64,000 bases of DNA. It comes from Cyanophora paradoxa (Eukaryota > Glaucocystophyceae > Cyanophorales > Cyanophoraceae). Under the pieces are notes generated by a model. That model was not told the origin of the DNA, made no database searches, and saw only the letters and a program-made list of their open reading frames with translations. The position numbers and the translations under genes are program-made. Below, piece after piece: positions 42,106 to 53,408 of the stretch (its first letter is position 1; each line of letters opens with the position of its first letter). Location: NCBI GenBank assembly GCA_004431415.1, contig QPMI01000232.1, positions 42,802 to 106,801 on the forward strand, read 5' to 3'.

Positions 42106-44100
42106 CGATCAACGTGGCGGGAAGGCGGCGCCGGGCTGGATCGCCTCTGCGTGGATGATCGTGGTCGGCTGGGGCCCTACGGGGATGGCAGGCGGCCGCC
42201 GTGCATGAGGAACTCGGCCGGTGTCGAGGGCGCCTGCGCATGCGCGCGCGCGCTTAGGGTCAGGGTCGGGGGGCCCGGGGCGCGGGGCGGGGCGCGGGGC
42301 CGAGGCACCTGCCAGACGCCGCGCTTCCAGGCGGAGACAGCGCCCTCGCGGTCGCCCTCGCGCTCCCCGGGCGCCGGCGCCGACGACGGGCGCGGGCCCG
42401 GCTCGCCCGGCGCCGGCGCCGCAGGGGCCCCACATGCACGGGCGCGGGGGCGGGCGCGGGGGCGACGACGGCGACCGGGGCGGGGCGACGATGGCGGCCG
42501 GGCGGGGGCGGCCGCGAGCGGGGCCGGAGCCGGCTCCGCGACGGCCGCCGGCGGGACGGGCGCGAGCGACACGGCGGCGACGGGGCGCGCCGCCGGGCCC
42601 GGCGCCAGGCGGACCTGCGGGGCGCCGGTGGAGACGATCAGACCGAGAAGGGTGCTTGCGCGGCGCTGGTCGCGCATGCGGCCGGCGCGCCTCGTGCTCG
42701 ATGCGGAAGGGCTTGGGCCGCGGCGCGGCGGCCGCGGGCACCGGGGCGGCGGCCGGAGCCTGCGCGGGGTGGCTCGGCGCCGCCCGCCCCGTCCGGCCGA
42801 CGTTGGCGTACGCCTCGACCTGCGCCGCCGCGAGGGCCGGTATCAAAGGCCCCTCTCGGCTGAAGATTGAGAGCTACAGCCGAGCGGCTGAGCTACAGCC
42901 GAGCGGCTGACATCTAGAGGGGTCGCACCTGGTCCCGGGCGGCGTACATGACCCGCTCCAGCTTGCCGCCGTACTCCTGGCCGAGCAGGGAAACCCGCTT
43001 CACCCTGCCCCGGCCGGCGGTGAGAGGAGAGCAGGCCGCAATTGGCAGGAGCAGAAGCAGCGGCTGCGCTGAGACGGCTCCGATCGGTCGGGGGCGCATG
43101 CGTACCAGAGGAGCCCGATGACGGCGGCGAAGAGGCCGCCCTCGACCAGCCAGCGCAGCGCCGTCGAGCGCTGCGGGAAAGAAATCAAAAGCCGGCGAAC
43201 TGCGATGCGAGCGTGCGGGGGATCCGGAGGACGGAAAAAGGAGCGGGCAAGCCGGCCCACCGTGTTCGCGATCATGAGGAAGCTGATGGCGACGAACACG
43301 GCGGCGGTCTGCGCATGCAGGCGGTCGGTGAAGATCCAAGGCGCGGATCAAATTCACGGATCGAAACATCGGAGGCGCGGGCGCACGATGCCGCTCTCCA
43401 AGAGGTCCAGCATGCGATCCATACGCGCCCGCATCGTCACGAGCGCCTGCGCCGGAAGCGAACTCAGCGGGGCGAGCGGGCACGCGCCGCCGGCCCTTTC
43501 GGATTCGCGCCTCCTCGGTCCTGTAGATCCCTCGATTTGCGACCATCAGGAGCTTGTTGGTCTCGAGCAGGGAGCGTCGCATGAGCGCAGGAAAGTCTAA
43601 GTTGCGGATTATAATTAGATGAGATATGGCAGGCGCCGGCACGACGCAGCTTTCGCCGACATGCGCACCATTTATGCGATCCGACTGATATGGTAGCAGC
43701 ACGGCGTCAGCAACGGGAGAGCGCGCGCAGGCGCGCGGGCCGGGCGCTCAGCGGTGTCGAACGATCGAGACGGCGCGCTTTGCGGGCGACGGGGAAAGGC
43801 GCGAGCGCTTGCACCTTGCCCACAATGTCATTCAGCTGCCGGAGCGAAGTCAGCATGGCGCCGCAGCGACGCCCCTTCGAACGCGCACCAGAAGAAGCAG
43901 GCGCAGCGCCTCAGTGGGCAGCGCCTGCATCTCCAGGCGGTTTGCCTGCGCATGCAAGTCGCCGGCGAGGCGTTTGGGCGCTCCAGGGCTTGCGCACGTC
44001 GAGCGCTTCGACCGCCCGCTTTTCGCCCTTGTGCAAGAGGCGAAGCGATTCCTGCAGAGAACGTACGTCATCATCATCGCATGCGCTCACACGCGCTCGG
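42106..44100 (-). CDS. Unidentified membrane protein, Pro/Ala-rich C-terminus
   Basis: Exons read from high to low coordinates: ESLRLLHKGEKRAVEALD (about 44060-44005), MLTSLRQLNDIVGKVQALAP (about 43855-43800), ALVTMRARMDRMLDLLESGI (about 43445-43385) and SLLETNKLLMVANRGIYRTE (about 43575-43515). Two hydrophobic segments follow: FVAISFLMIANTVG (about 43299-43250) and ALRWLVEGGLFAAVIGLLWY (about 43160-43100). Then come VKRVSLLGQEYGGKLERVMY and AAAQVEAYANVGRTG, ending in a long Pro/Ala-rich tail with PTTIIHAEAIQPGAAFPPR before a stop near 42106. It may be a coiled-coil protein anchored by two transmembrane helices. The family is not recognised, the exon order is incomplete and the start is unknown. 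Confidence 0.5.
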
Positions 44101-44636
44101 GCGCACCATAACCTTCGACATCGCGGCAGAGCGAGGAAAGCGCGGCGTGACGAATACCGTACCCGGCAGGAGAAAAACTGCGTCGGCTGCGCAGGCGGCG
44201 TTGGCTGCTAGTGGATGCGGACCTTCAACTTCAAGGCTTCATGATCAAGGCCTTCAAGGCCATGAACCTCGCAACACGACCGAACCTCATGAGGCCTCCC
44301 AGGCCTCCCTAGGCCTTCCGGATCCGGATCCCCGAGCTGCAGCTGTTGAACTCGTTCCTATTGTCGCGCGTTTACATTGCAGCTCGAACATGAACATTGC
44401 CAATGCATATGCTCTACATTCAGAATAGAGCGGACGAAGCTAGTCCGATGTGCACGCCGCCATTGCGGTCAGCGCTGCGCCCGCCGGCGCCGCCGGCCGT
44501 CGTCGTCAGCCACGTAAAAGAGAGCGAAAGGAAAGAAAGCACGGACCGTCGCGGCACCAGGGCCCGCAGGCGGTGTACAGCTTCGAATTCGCGAGCTAGC
44601 GCTGAATTCGGAGCGGCCGCGGGATCGAAAGAAGAG

Positions 44637-46046
44637 CTAGAGGAGGCCGTTGTTGCGGAAGCGCCTGCGGCGCTCGTACGTCTCGGCGTCGACGGAGAGG
44701 AAGGGGTCGGAGGGGGCGCCGGGGGGCTCGGGGAGGCGGACGGCGGCGGCGACGTGCTCGGCGATGGCGGCGTCGAGGCGGCGGAGGGGCTCGCCGTCGG
44801 GGAGGAGGGCGCGGGCGAGGGGGCGGAGGCCGGCGGCGGCGGAGAGGAGCTGGCCCGGGGCGGGGGCGACGTCGCGGCCGAGGTCGACGTGGTGCGCCAG
44901 CACGTGCCGCGGCACCAGCGCCCGCATCACCTCCGCCCGCAGCGCCGCTGCCCCGCCCCCGTCGGCCGGGCCGCCGCGCAAGGTGGGGGCGGGGAGGGGG
45001 AAAGGGGGATAGGGGGGCGCACGGATGTCGGGGTAGAGGCCGGCGGCGCCGAAGCGCCACTCGCGAACGAAGGCGGGGTGGTCGAAGACGCTGAGCAGCT
45101 TCTGCCGCATCCGCGTCGGGTCCCGCAGCTCGTCCTCCGTCGGCTGCTGGCCCATCCTGCGTGCCGCCCGGCGTCGGGGGGGCGGGGCGGGGCGCGGGGC
45201 GGCGGCCGGCGGCGCGGGGCGCACAGGGGGCCCAGCGGGCGAGGGCCTCGCGGAAGAGGTCGGCGACGACGTGCGAGAGCGACGAGCAGAACTCGTACAC
45301 GGGCCGGGGAGCAGGCCCGTGGCCCGGCCCAGGCTGCCCCGGCCGCGCAGGCGGGGCCGACGAGGAGGAGGCGCCGGGCTGCGCCGGCGGCGGCGGTGCG
45401 ACGCTCTGCGCGAGTCGGAGTGAGGCGTGCGCCACAGAGCACGCCGGGGTAGGGGCTTGACCTGCAGCGGGCTGGGGGCCTCGGGGGCGGCGACGCGGAG
45501 ATGGCGGAGGTCGGGCGCGGGCGCGCGGCACGAGGCGCACTCAGCGCCCAGAGAGAGGGCGCCCTCGAAGCCGCAGGCGAAGCAGGCGCCGGCCGGCCGC
45601 GCGGACCGGAGCTGGTCCAGCGACACGAGCTCGAACGAGGGATCGGCGTACTCAACGGCTGGCGAGTGACACTGGGGGCACACCGGGCCCGCCTTCATGG
45701 GCACAGCCGCGCCGCCCCGGCCCGCAGCGCACTGCCTATTCGAACAAGGACCTTCCACCCTTAGCGGGATCAGGCCTGCGCAGGCGACGCGGCAATCGGA
45801 TCGCGTCCGAGTTGCAGCTGGGGCAGCGCCAGCAAGGCGCGTGCTGACCTGAGATCGCATCGGGGTTCGCCCGGAGATATTCGAGCACCTTCGAAAACGG
45901 AATGCATTCCTCTTCGAACGCTCTGCTCGCCGACGAGTGAGAACCGCGTAGCTAGTTGCGGCAGAGGCATACAAGAGCAGGGCCCTGATGTCGTCCACAC
46001 GAGCAGATGGAAACAGATCTGCCACCTGCCTCACATGCGCATCCAT
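44637..46046 (-). CDS. Zinc-ribbon protein with a CUE-like N-terminus
   Basis: The start is ATG at 46046: MDAHVRQVADLFPSARVDDI then RALLLYAS, which has the spacing of a CUE/UBA ubiquitin-binding helix bundle (weak). The next exon, EEECIPFSKVLEYLRANPDA, is followed by Cys pairs CWRCPSCNSD, CPQCHSPAVEY, CFACGFEG and CASCRAP, suggesting two zinc ribbons. Later segments are YEFCSSLSHVVADLFREALA, RMRQKLLSVFDHPAFVREWR, VMRALVPRHVLAHHVDLG and the C-terminus ETYERRRRFRNNGLL, with the stop at 44637. The family is not recognised. Zinc ribbons plus a possible ubiquitin-binding bundle hint at ubiquitin or trafficking work, but this is inference only. The gene is divergent from the carrier gene, about 350 bp between starts. 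Confidence 0.55.
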   Translation of the reverse strand: MDAHVRQVADLFPSARVDDIRALLLYASAATSYAVLTRRRAERSKRNAFRFRRCSNISGRTPMRSQVSTRLAGAAPAATRTRSDCRVACAGLIPLRVEGPCSNRQCAAGRGGAAVPMKAGPVCPQCHSPAVEYADPSFELVSLDQLRSARPAGACFACGFEGALSLGAECASCRAPAPDLRHLRVAAPEAPSPLQVKPLPRRALWRTPHSDSRRASHRRRRRSPAPPPRRPRLRGRGSLGRATGLLPGPCTSSARRSRTSSPTSSARPSPAGPPVRPAPPAAAPRPAPPPRRRAARRMGQQPTEDELRDPTRMRQKLLSVFDHPAFVREWRFGAAGLYPDIRAPPYPPFPLPAPTLRGGPADGGGAAALRAEVMRALVPRHVLAHHVDLGRDVAPAPGQLLSAAAGLRPLARALLPDGEPLRRLDAAIAEHVAAAVRLPEPPGAPSDPFLSVDAETYERRRRFRNNGLL

Positions 46047-46396
46047 CGAACTCGGCGCAGCTGCAGTCAGCAGCCTGTCGATTCCTGCCGCGCGTACGTG
46101 AGCTCTGGTCCTCTGGGGCGCCGCATCGATTCCAGCGATTCTTCGCACCATAGCCTTCGACATTGCGCGAGGAGATCCGAGGTAGCAGCGGCGAATCCCG
46201 TACCCGGCAGGAAAACAAATTCGTCGGCTACGTCTGCCAGCGGATGCGGGCCTTCGAGGCCAGCGGCGCGCCGTTGCTGCTAGCACACTCCGCCGTAGCG
46301 GCGCCGATCCGCCCGCGGCTTCCCAGACGAACGCTGGCCGCCAGCGCTCTCCCGAGCCCAGCGCGGCGGCGATCGCACGCGCGAAGGGCGCGGATC

Positions 46397-48407
46397 ATGG
46401 CGAGCAGGCGGCCGCTTCTGGTCGCCTCCATCGAAGAGGGCGAGCGCGGCCCGCTCATCGATGCTGCGCATGTGGCGCGGCTCACGCTCACGGGAGCGCG
46501 CGCCGCAGAGGGGGTGCTGCTTGAGGAGGAAGAGGCGGATATCGCGAGCGGATCGGGCAGCGGCCAGGCGCACGGTTGGCGGTGCGCGCTGCGCTTGAGC
46601 TGCGCCTGCTGCCACCTTAAGATGGGCCCTGCCGGCTCCCGGGTGCGCGCAGGGAAGTCGCCGTCAGCGCCATCAGGTGCGCAGCGCGGCGGGCGCGCCC
46701 TCTCGGCGCCTGGCTCACCGGGCCGCCGCCCGCAGCGGCGCCGCGGCTGGCTTCACGGTCGACGTGCGCCCCGCGGCGGCCCGGCCCGGGGCGGAGCGAA
46801 CGCTGGCCTGACGGCTCTCGGGGCGCGCGCGCAGCTGGTGATGTACCCGATCGACACGGTGAAGACGCGGCTGCAGGCGCGGGACGTGCGCGGGCTCGTC
46901 AACCTGCGCGGCCTCTACCGCGGCGTCGGGCCCGCCCTCCTCGCCGTCCGCCCCCGCCCCTCTCCTCGCCTCCGGCCTCTGACCCCATGCTTCGGGCCGC
47001 CGTACGAGTGCAGGCCGCCCCGGCCGGCGCGAGCTTCTTCAGTGCGCGCCGCAGCGCCCGGCCCGGCCCGCGCGCGCCGCCGCCGCCTGAGCTCGCTACC
47101 CCTCACAGCGGCGTACGACGGGACGAAGGCGGCGCTGGCGGGATCGGTGCCGCCGGCCGCCGGGCAGGTCGTGGCCGCCGCCGTCGCCACCGTCTTCGCT
47201 GCCGGCCTCCGGTGCCCCGCGCCCGCCCGCCCCCCCGCCCGCGCGCGCCTCGGGCCTCCGCGCGCTGCTTACCGGCGCCCCCACAGGACGCCGTTCGAGC
47301 TGGTGAAGCAGAACATGCAAACGGGAGCCTACAGCACCGGCCTCGAGGCCGCCGGCGCCATCTACAGGTGGGGTACAGCGTCTTCGGAAGGGCCTGCAGC
47401 TCCTCCCACGCCCCCACGTGACGCGGCCGTCCGTGCAGGAGTCGCGGCCTCCGCGGGCTCTTCGCGGGCTACGGGTCGCTCATCGCCCGCGAGATTCCGT
47501 GTGCGCGTACCCCGGCAGTAGCCCGCCCGGGGTACCCCTTTTTGACCCCGACGGCCCCGCAGTCGACTGCATCCAGTTTCCGATGTGCGCCGAGGCTCTC
47601 CCCCACGTCCTTGCCGGACTGCCAAACGCCGTACCCCCGGCTCACCCGCGCGCAGGTACGAACAGATCAAGGACGTCGCGGGCCGCGCGGCGGGGGGCCG
47701 CCCTCTCCACCCCCATGAGATCGTCTTCGTCGGTACGATGCATTCCTGTACCCCCGGCTGCTCCTGTACCCCCAGCTCACCCCAGCCGGGGGTACAGGGA
47801 TGACGGCCGGCGCCATCTCCGCTGGCCTCACGAATCCCCTCGGTGTGCCCGGGGCCCGCCCTGCCCCGTACCTCCGGCGAGCCGCTCTTACCGGCGTACC
47901 CCGCGCCGCAGACGTCGTGTGAGCGCCGTTCTCTCCTCCGGTAGCCCGGCGGTTCCGGAAACCTTCTGCCCCGCAGGAAGACCCGGATCATGACGCAGGG
48001 CGAGGGCGCCCGGCGCTACGCCGGTACCCCCCTCGCCCGCCCCCCTCCGCCTCCTGCCCCGGGCGGGCCGCCAACCCTGAGGCAGGGGTGGCGGACGCGT
48101 GCCGGAGCATCCTGAGGGAGGAGGGCCCGAGGGCCTTCCTCCGCGGCGTCCTGCCCCGCATGACCAGTCCGCCCCGCCCCGCCCCGCACCGCCCCGCACC
48201 GCCCCGCCCTGACTCGCCCTGAATCGCCCTTGCGCAGTGATCGGGCTCGGCGGCTCGGTCTTCTTCACCGCATGTGCGCCGGCTCCGCCCCTCTTCCCCG
48301 CCCCGCTGAGGCGGCCCCGCTGCGCAGTCGAGACGACGAAGCGGGCGGTGGAGCCGCGCCTGCTGGGGGCGGGCCCTGGCCCCGGCCCGCGGCCCGCGGG
48401 ACCCTGA
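46397..48407 (+). CDS. Mitochondrial carrier, S-adenosylmethionine-carrier-like
   Basis: Three SLC25 repeats, each with the P-x-[DE]-x-x-[KR] signature after splicing. Repeat 1 is SGAAAGFTVD joined to LVMYPIDTVKTRLQAR and GLYRGVGPALLA. Repeat 2 is TPFELVKQNMQTGAYSTGLE and LRGLFAGYGSLIAREIP. Repeat 3 is MTAGAISAGLTNPL joined to DVVKTRIMTQGEGARRYAG, with EEGPRAFLRGVLPRM. The order TVD-L-PIDTVKTRLQ and the late NPLDVVKTRIM match the SAM carrier (SLC25A26/SAMC) best among carriers I know, so import of S-adenosylmethionine into mitochondria or plastids is the likely role. The third signature depends on a 7-nt micro-exon (47912-47918). The start at 46397 begins a long N-terminal extension whose exon structure is uncertain; the stop is at 48407. 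Confidence 0.85.
47912..47918 (+). other. Seven-nucleotide micro-exon of the carrier gene
   Basis: The sequence ACGTCGT lies between acceptor CCGCAG (ending 47911) and donor GTGAGC (from 47919). It joins the exon ending ...CCCCTCG at 47842 to the exon starting GAAGACCCGG. The join gives Pro-Leu-Asp-Val-Val-Lys-Thr-Arg, the obligatory carrier signature. Without it the conserved Asp and the frame are lost. Confidence 0.8.
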
Positions 48408-48523
48408 TACCCCGCAATCGCCCGGCGCCGCCGCGAGGGGCAAGATCGAGAGCTCGCCAAACCAGCACGACAAGGACCCTACTACTCTACTACTCTACTA
48501 CTCTCTACTGTCTAGTACTAGTA

Positions 48524-51500
48524 CTAGTACTGAAGATTGAGCCTCCATTGTGCGATGGCGGCGGCGAGGGACTGGTTGGGAGTCAGCACGGGCCCGGGCA
48601 GCGGCTGCCCCAAGGTCAATGTTGGCGACCGTCGAATATTAATGGACTCCGGGAGGGCGGCGCACGATGCGGCGGCGCGTGATGGGCGAGGTTTGGTTGT
48701 CGTTGAGCCAGCGCTGCAGGGCCCTCCGCTCGTAGCTCATGCCCGTCCCGTCGTTGAGAGTCACCGGGTCTGCGCGCGCGCGCGCCACGTGCTCGCTTCA
48801 GCAGATGCGAGAGCACGGCGCGGTGCACCTGCGCCTGCGCGCATGCGCACCCTCCATCACTTCGTGCAAGATGGGGCAAAGGAAGTCGGGCGGTGGTTGC
48901 GATCGCGAAGAGTCCCGCGGCAGCTGCCCGCGGGGGGCGCTGGCGCCGGGGGCAGGCGAGGCGGGAGCCGGCGCCGCGGGGAAGGCCGGGGCAGGCCACT
49001 CCGAAGGCTCGGGCTCGGGGTCCCATTCGAACTGCGAGGGCGCGGCCCACCAGGACGCTGCAGCTGTGCCGTGCATGTACCCGTGCTTACATTAGAAACA
49101 CGACGGCGCATATCAAACTATGCCACAAAATCACTGACCGCGCCCACGGGCGCCGCCGCGGCCCCGCCCGCGGCCCCGCCCGCCAGAGCCCCAGCCGGCT
49201 TGCGCCGGTGCCGGCCGAATGATGTGCCAACCCTGACTCCGCGCCTCGTGCTGCGGCCGAGTCGGACCGGACCGGAGTGCGGGATGGACTGTCGGGGCGG
49301 GGGGGGGGGGGGGGGGGGAACCTGGAGGCGGATGCGGTCCTCGGGGGAGCACGTTTCGTGCGAAAAGCGGCAATCGGCGGCTCTCCGATGGCACCAGTTG
49401 GGGTGGCCCTCCGGGAGCCCGAAGAAGCGGCGACAGGGAAGCGACTTCAGATCTGAATTTGGGTGCGTCGGCGTTCAAAACGGGGGAGGGAAAGCAGGGA
49501 GGGGGGGAGAGGGGGGGGGGGGGAGGCGGACCGTGGATGAAGGGGCACGAGGAGCCGACGGGACAGTTCCCCCCCCTCGACATGAAGGGGCAGACGCGCG
49601 CGACGGAGGCGCTGTGGCGCGATTGCACTCAGCGCGGAGTAAATGAGATTTGGAAGAAAAGGGGGGCGGGGGGGGAAGAGGGGTAGCGGTGGCCGCGAGA
49701 GGGGGGGGGGGAGGGCGGGGAGGGGGGGGCGTAGGGGAAGGGGGGGAAGGGGGGGGGTAGCGGGGGCACCTGGACTGCTGCCCGATGATGTCGGCGCGGC
49801 TTTCCACCGCGAGGCTGCCGACGGGGGCGGCGCGCCCGTCGGGCCCGGGGGCCGGCCGCGGGGCCGGCGGCACGTAGGCGGGGTCCAGCGTGTACGGGCA
49901 CGGCACGGGCGCGATCTCGTCCTGCGCGTCGTCAACAAGGGCCGGCGAGCTCGAGGGCGGGCGACGAAGGCACTCGCCTGGACGATGAAGTCGGAGGCGG
50001 CGCGGAGGGCCGCGTGCGCGATCCTGTACACGTTCTTGTCGATCCGGAAGCACTTGTCCTGCCCCCCCGCCCGCCCGGCCCGGCCCGTCAGCCCGCCTCG
50101 CGTCGGCGCCGGGCGGGCCGCGGGCCGGGCCCGGACCTTGTCGGCGGTGTAGTTCTCGAGGAGGTACACGGAGGCGCGGGGGATGCGCAGCGCCTCGCTG
50201 ACCTGCCGCCGACCCCGGCTGCAGTGAGCGCGAGGCCGTGGGGCAGGGCCGCGGCGAGCGAGCGCGGGGCGGGCGCGCCTTGCGGACGAGGTCGTCGCGG
50301 ACGGCGTCCCCCTCGAAGCGGTCCATGTACGAGATCGCCACGACCGCCTTGCGCCCTGCCGCCCCAGCGGCCGGCGGCGCCCGGTGAGCGAGCGGGGCCG
50401 GCTGCAGGGCGGCGCTCGGCTGCGCGCGCACGGAGCTCGATGGTGGCCTTGCGGTAGAGGGCGGCGAAGCGCTCGAGGTCCTCCCCCGCCACGTACTCCC
50501 CGCTCACGATGAACACCACCGAGTGCACCTGTACACGCGATGAACAGGATGATTGTGGGGCTGTGCACATAGTAGGCTGGAGGGCCGGCGGGGCGGGGCG
50601 GACCTTGCGGGCGGGGCTGTAGTAGATGACGGGGCTGCCCGTCTTCTCTCGCACCAGGTTCTCCGTCACCGTCGCGTTCATGTCGAACTGGCGGTGCCCG
50701 CGCGCCCCGCGGCGTGAGGGGCCCCGGCGCCGGCGCGCGAGGAGCGCCGAGGGGCGCACGAGGAGGGGGAGGGCGCCGTGGAGGATGAGCTTCATCTCGT
50801 CGCCCCCGTAGTTGTCGTCGTCGACGCCCCACGAGTCGAACACGGCGAACTTCAGCTGTGAGAGCTCCGAGATGCTGCGACCGCGGCGAGTCAGCTGCAG
50901 CCGCACGCCCGAGCCGGCCGCGCGCCCGCCTGTCGAGCTGGAACTGGAAGAAGTTGGCGGTGACGTGATCCGCCGTGCCGCCCACCACGCTCGGCGCCAC
51001 CACCTGCACGGAAATTCAGCAAGGGAGTCGAAGTCGACGTCGACGCGCTGACCTGGCTGCACAGGCTCGTGCAGACCGAGTTGAAGAAGCTGGAGCCCTG
51101 TCAGCGCGGGCCGGCCGGGGGCGGGGTACGGGGGCGCGCACGAGCTCTTGCCGTTTCCCATGGGCCCGAAGAAGAGGACGTTGGCGCGGGGGACGTGGGC
51201 CGAGGGCGGCGCCCAGTCGAAGATGTCCCCCGTGAAGTCCTCTGCGGCCCACGCGTACGATTGTCCCCGGCCCCTCGCCTGCATGCAACTTGAAGTGCGC
51301 ACGGAACTCGAGGAAGACGGCGTCGTCCTGCGTCGGGATCCCCACGTTCGCGTCGCTCACCAGCGCGAACTCGACGATCTGCGGGAGATGCGCGGCCGGG
51401 GCGCGGCCGGGGTCAGCGGCCTCTCGGAACGAGAAGGAATCAGGGGCAGACCTCGGGGAGGAGATCGAGGTACTCGTGCAGGGCAGCGTGCGAGCCGCGC

Positions 51501-53408
51501 CCCTTCGACTGGAGGCTGCCCCTGCGCGCGCCGTCGTTTGCACGCGTACGGGTACGCAATGGCGCGGAACAGCGCGCACTTGCTGATTGCCGCCTCGCCG
51601 GTGGCCAGCGCTCGCGTCACGGGTACGATGAGGGATCCGAAGTAGGCGTTCTCCTTGAAAACGACCTGCGGGGGTACGTGAATTCAGGCAAGGGGGTACG
51701 GGGTACGTGAAAAGTTCGCCTTTGAGTTCGCAGGGATCGTCTGCACGCCGAGATTCTCGACCTAAGGGGGCACAGCCTCTTCAAAATTTGCATACCGCGA
51801 GTTTGCCGGGAGGGAGCGGGGTGAGTCACCGCACCTTGACCTCAAGGTGCAGGTCTTGTCCGATCCGAACCTGGGGCCGCCCCGTGAAGGTGCGGCCAAC
51901 TACGAAGCCATTAGCGAGGCACGGAGGCGATTTGGGGGGAGAAGAGGGGGGGGGGGGAGGGGAGAGGGGAAGGGGGGGCGGGAGGAGGGGGGGGGGAGGA
52001 TGCCTGTTACGCGCGCGTATCGTTCGGGCAGCGCCCCGCCCACCGCGCCCGCATCGTCCGACGCCTCAGGAAAGGCAGCGGCGAGCGCCTCATCGAGGCC
52101 CTCCATCGCGTATACGCGCCCGATCTGCACGAGCCCATGATCAGGGCGGAGTCGCGAGGGGCGGGTCCGCCGGTTCCCCGGCCAGCGCACCGAGGCGATC
52201 GGCTCCACGCCCCCAGTTGAGTTCTTCGAACCGCAGACGACGCCGAAGATAGCGGCCTTGTACTGCGGGCCCGCGCGTGAGTCGAGTGGATAGGAACGAA
52301 ACGCGGTGCGAATTCATTCGAGCGCGCGCGCCTCCGTCTTGAGCGCCCGCGCGGCCGCCTGCTGCCCCTCGCTCGGAAAGACGCCAGCGGTGATGACCCA
52401 CACCTGCGGGCAGCGTCTCAGAGTCTCGGAATGCGAGGCGATCGCGATCGGTCTCCGAGGTCTTCGAGGGGGAGGCGGGACGATCGCGCCTGGCGCTTGC
52501 GGGGCGAGGCCTTGGAGACGAAGACCTCGGCGGCGACCTTCTGAAGGGCGCCGGCGACGCGGGCGCCGCCGGGGGCCGCCACAACGCCTGCCACGGCGGC
52601 GTCAGGTAAAAAGTGTGCAGGGAATAAATAGGGAATAAATTCGCAGGATCACGCTAAAACTGTGGGGGAGTAGACCTATCCTAGAATTTGAATGGCGTCC
52701 CTCGATCTCGGTGCGCGGGGACCGGGGAAGAAGGGGCGCGGGGTCTCGGACCGGGGATTGCATCGCGGGCAGCGTCGGCGCCGGACGAGAGGGGCGCCAG
52801 GATCTGGGGTGCGATCACGATCAGACCCGGAGGTCGACGGGGGGGCGCTCCTGAGCTGAGGTGCTGAGCGTGGCTGAGCCAAGCGGACCTCGGGGTGGTC
52901 GGCGAAGCGGAGGAGGGCGGCGCGGGCGGCGGGCCCCGCGGGGAGGCGGTCCAGCACCTCCAGCGCCACCTGATCATGAGTCGCAGAATCGAGCGGATGA
53001 GAGCTAGCGCGAGCGGCCGCCGGACGGGGGCGCGGTCGCGATCGCGGGGGATGCGTGAGAGGACAGGCCTGGCGCGCGGCGGAGAGGGCGGAGGCCTGCA
53101 TGTGCTCCGACACGTCCACGAGCTGCGGCGTCGTCGGGTGTCAGGGCGGCGCTTAATCGAGGGGTCATCTCACAAAGCGCAAGCTGCATGATCATGAACG
53201 TTAAGATTACCAGAACGACGTCGAGGCCGGCGCCCGACGACGAGGACGCGGCGGGCGCGGGCGAAGGGCGGCCGCGGAAGGCCTTCGTGTAGTTCTGGGT
53301 GCGCTGGAAGGTCGCCGTCCCGGGATGCGGCGCGGGCGCGGTCGAAGCCGCGGCGGCCGCGGGCTCCGCGCCGGAGCTCAAGCTGCAGCTGGCGGCTGGC
53401 TTTGACAT
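48524..53408 (-). CDS. VWA domain - IFI44-like GTPase - CCCH fingers - U-box protein
   Basis: About twenty minus-strand exons join without losing frame. The start at 53408 is MSKPAASCSLSSGAEPA. VWA domain: GLDVVL joined to LVDVSEHMQASALSAARQ (MIDAS-like D-x-S), VALEVLDRLPAGPAARAALL, VWVITAGVFPSEG, IFGVVCG, IGRVYAMEGLDEAL. A beta-rich linker follows (LGRTFTGRPQVRIGQDLHLE, VENLGVQTIPANSK). GTPase: FFGPMGNGKSSFFNSV (P-loop), FAVFDSWGVDDDN (G3-like), VHSVVFIVSGEYV, VVAISYMDRFEGDAV (G4-like). Zinc fingers: CPFMSRGGNCPVGSSCPFIH (C-x8-C-x5-C-x3-H) and CRRFFG...CHRRAADCRFSH. U-box: DFLCPILHEVMEDPV, MSYERRALQRWLNDNQTSPI, SLAAAIAQWR; stop at 48524. The GTPase pattern recalls IFI44/IFI44L; U-boxes are E3 ubiquitin ligase domains. 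Many introns are GC-AG. Two adjacent genes cannot be excluded, but the GTPase-finger join is exact. Confidence 0.75.
49299..49318 (-). repeat. Poly-G run (poly-C on the coding strand) in an intron
   Basis: Twenty or so G on the plus strand inside an intron of the VWA-GTPase-U-box gene. Equivalent C-rich coding-strand tracts lie at 49500-49530, 49700-49757 and 51940-51998, each just upstream of an acceptor. Confidence 0.85.
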
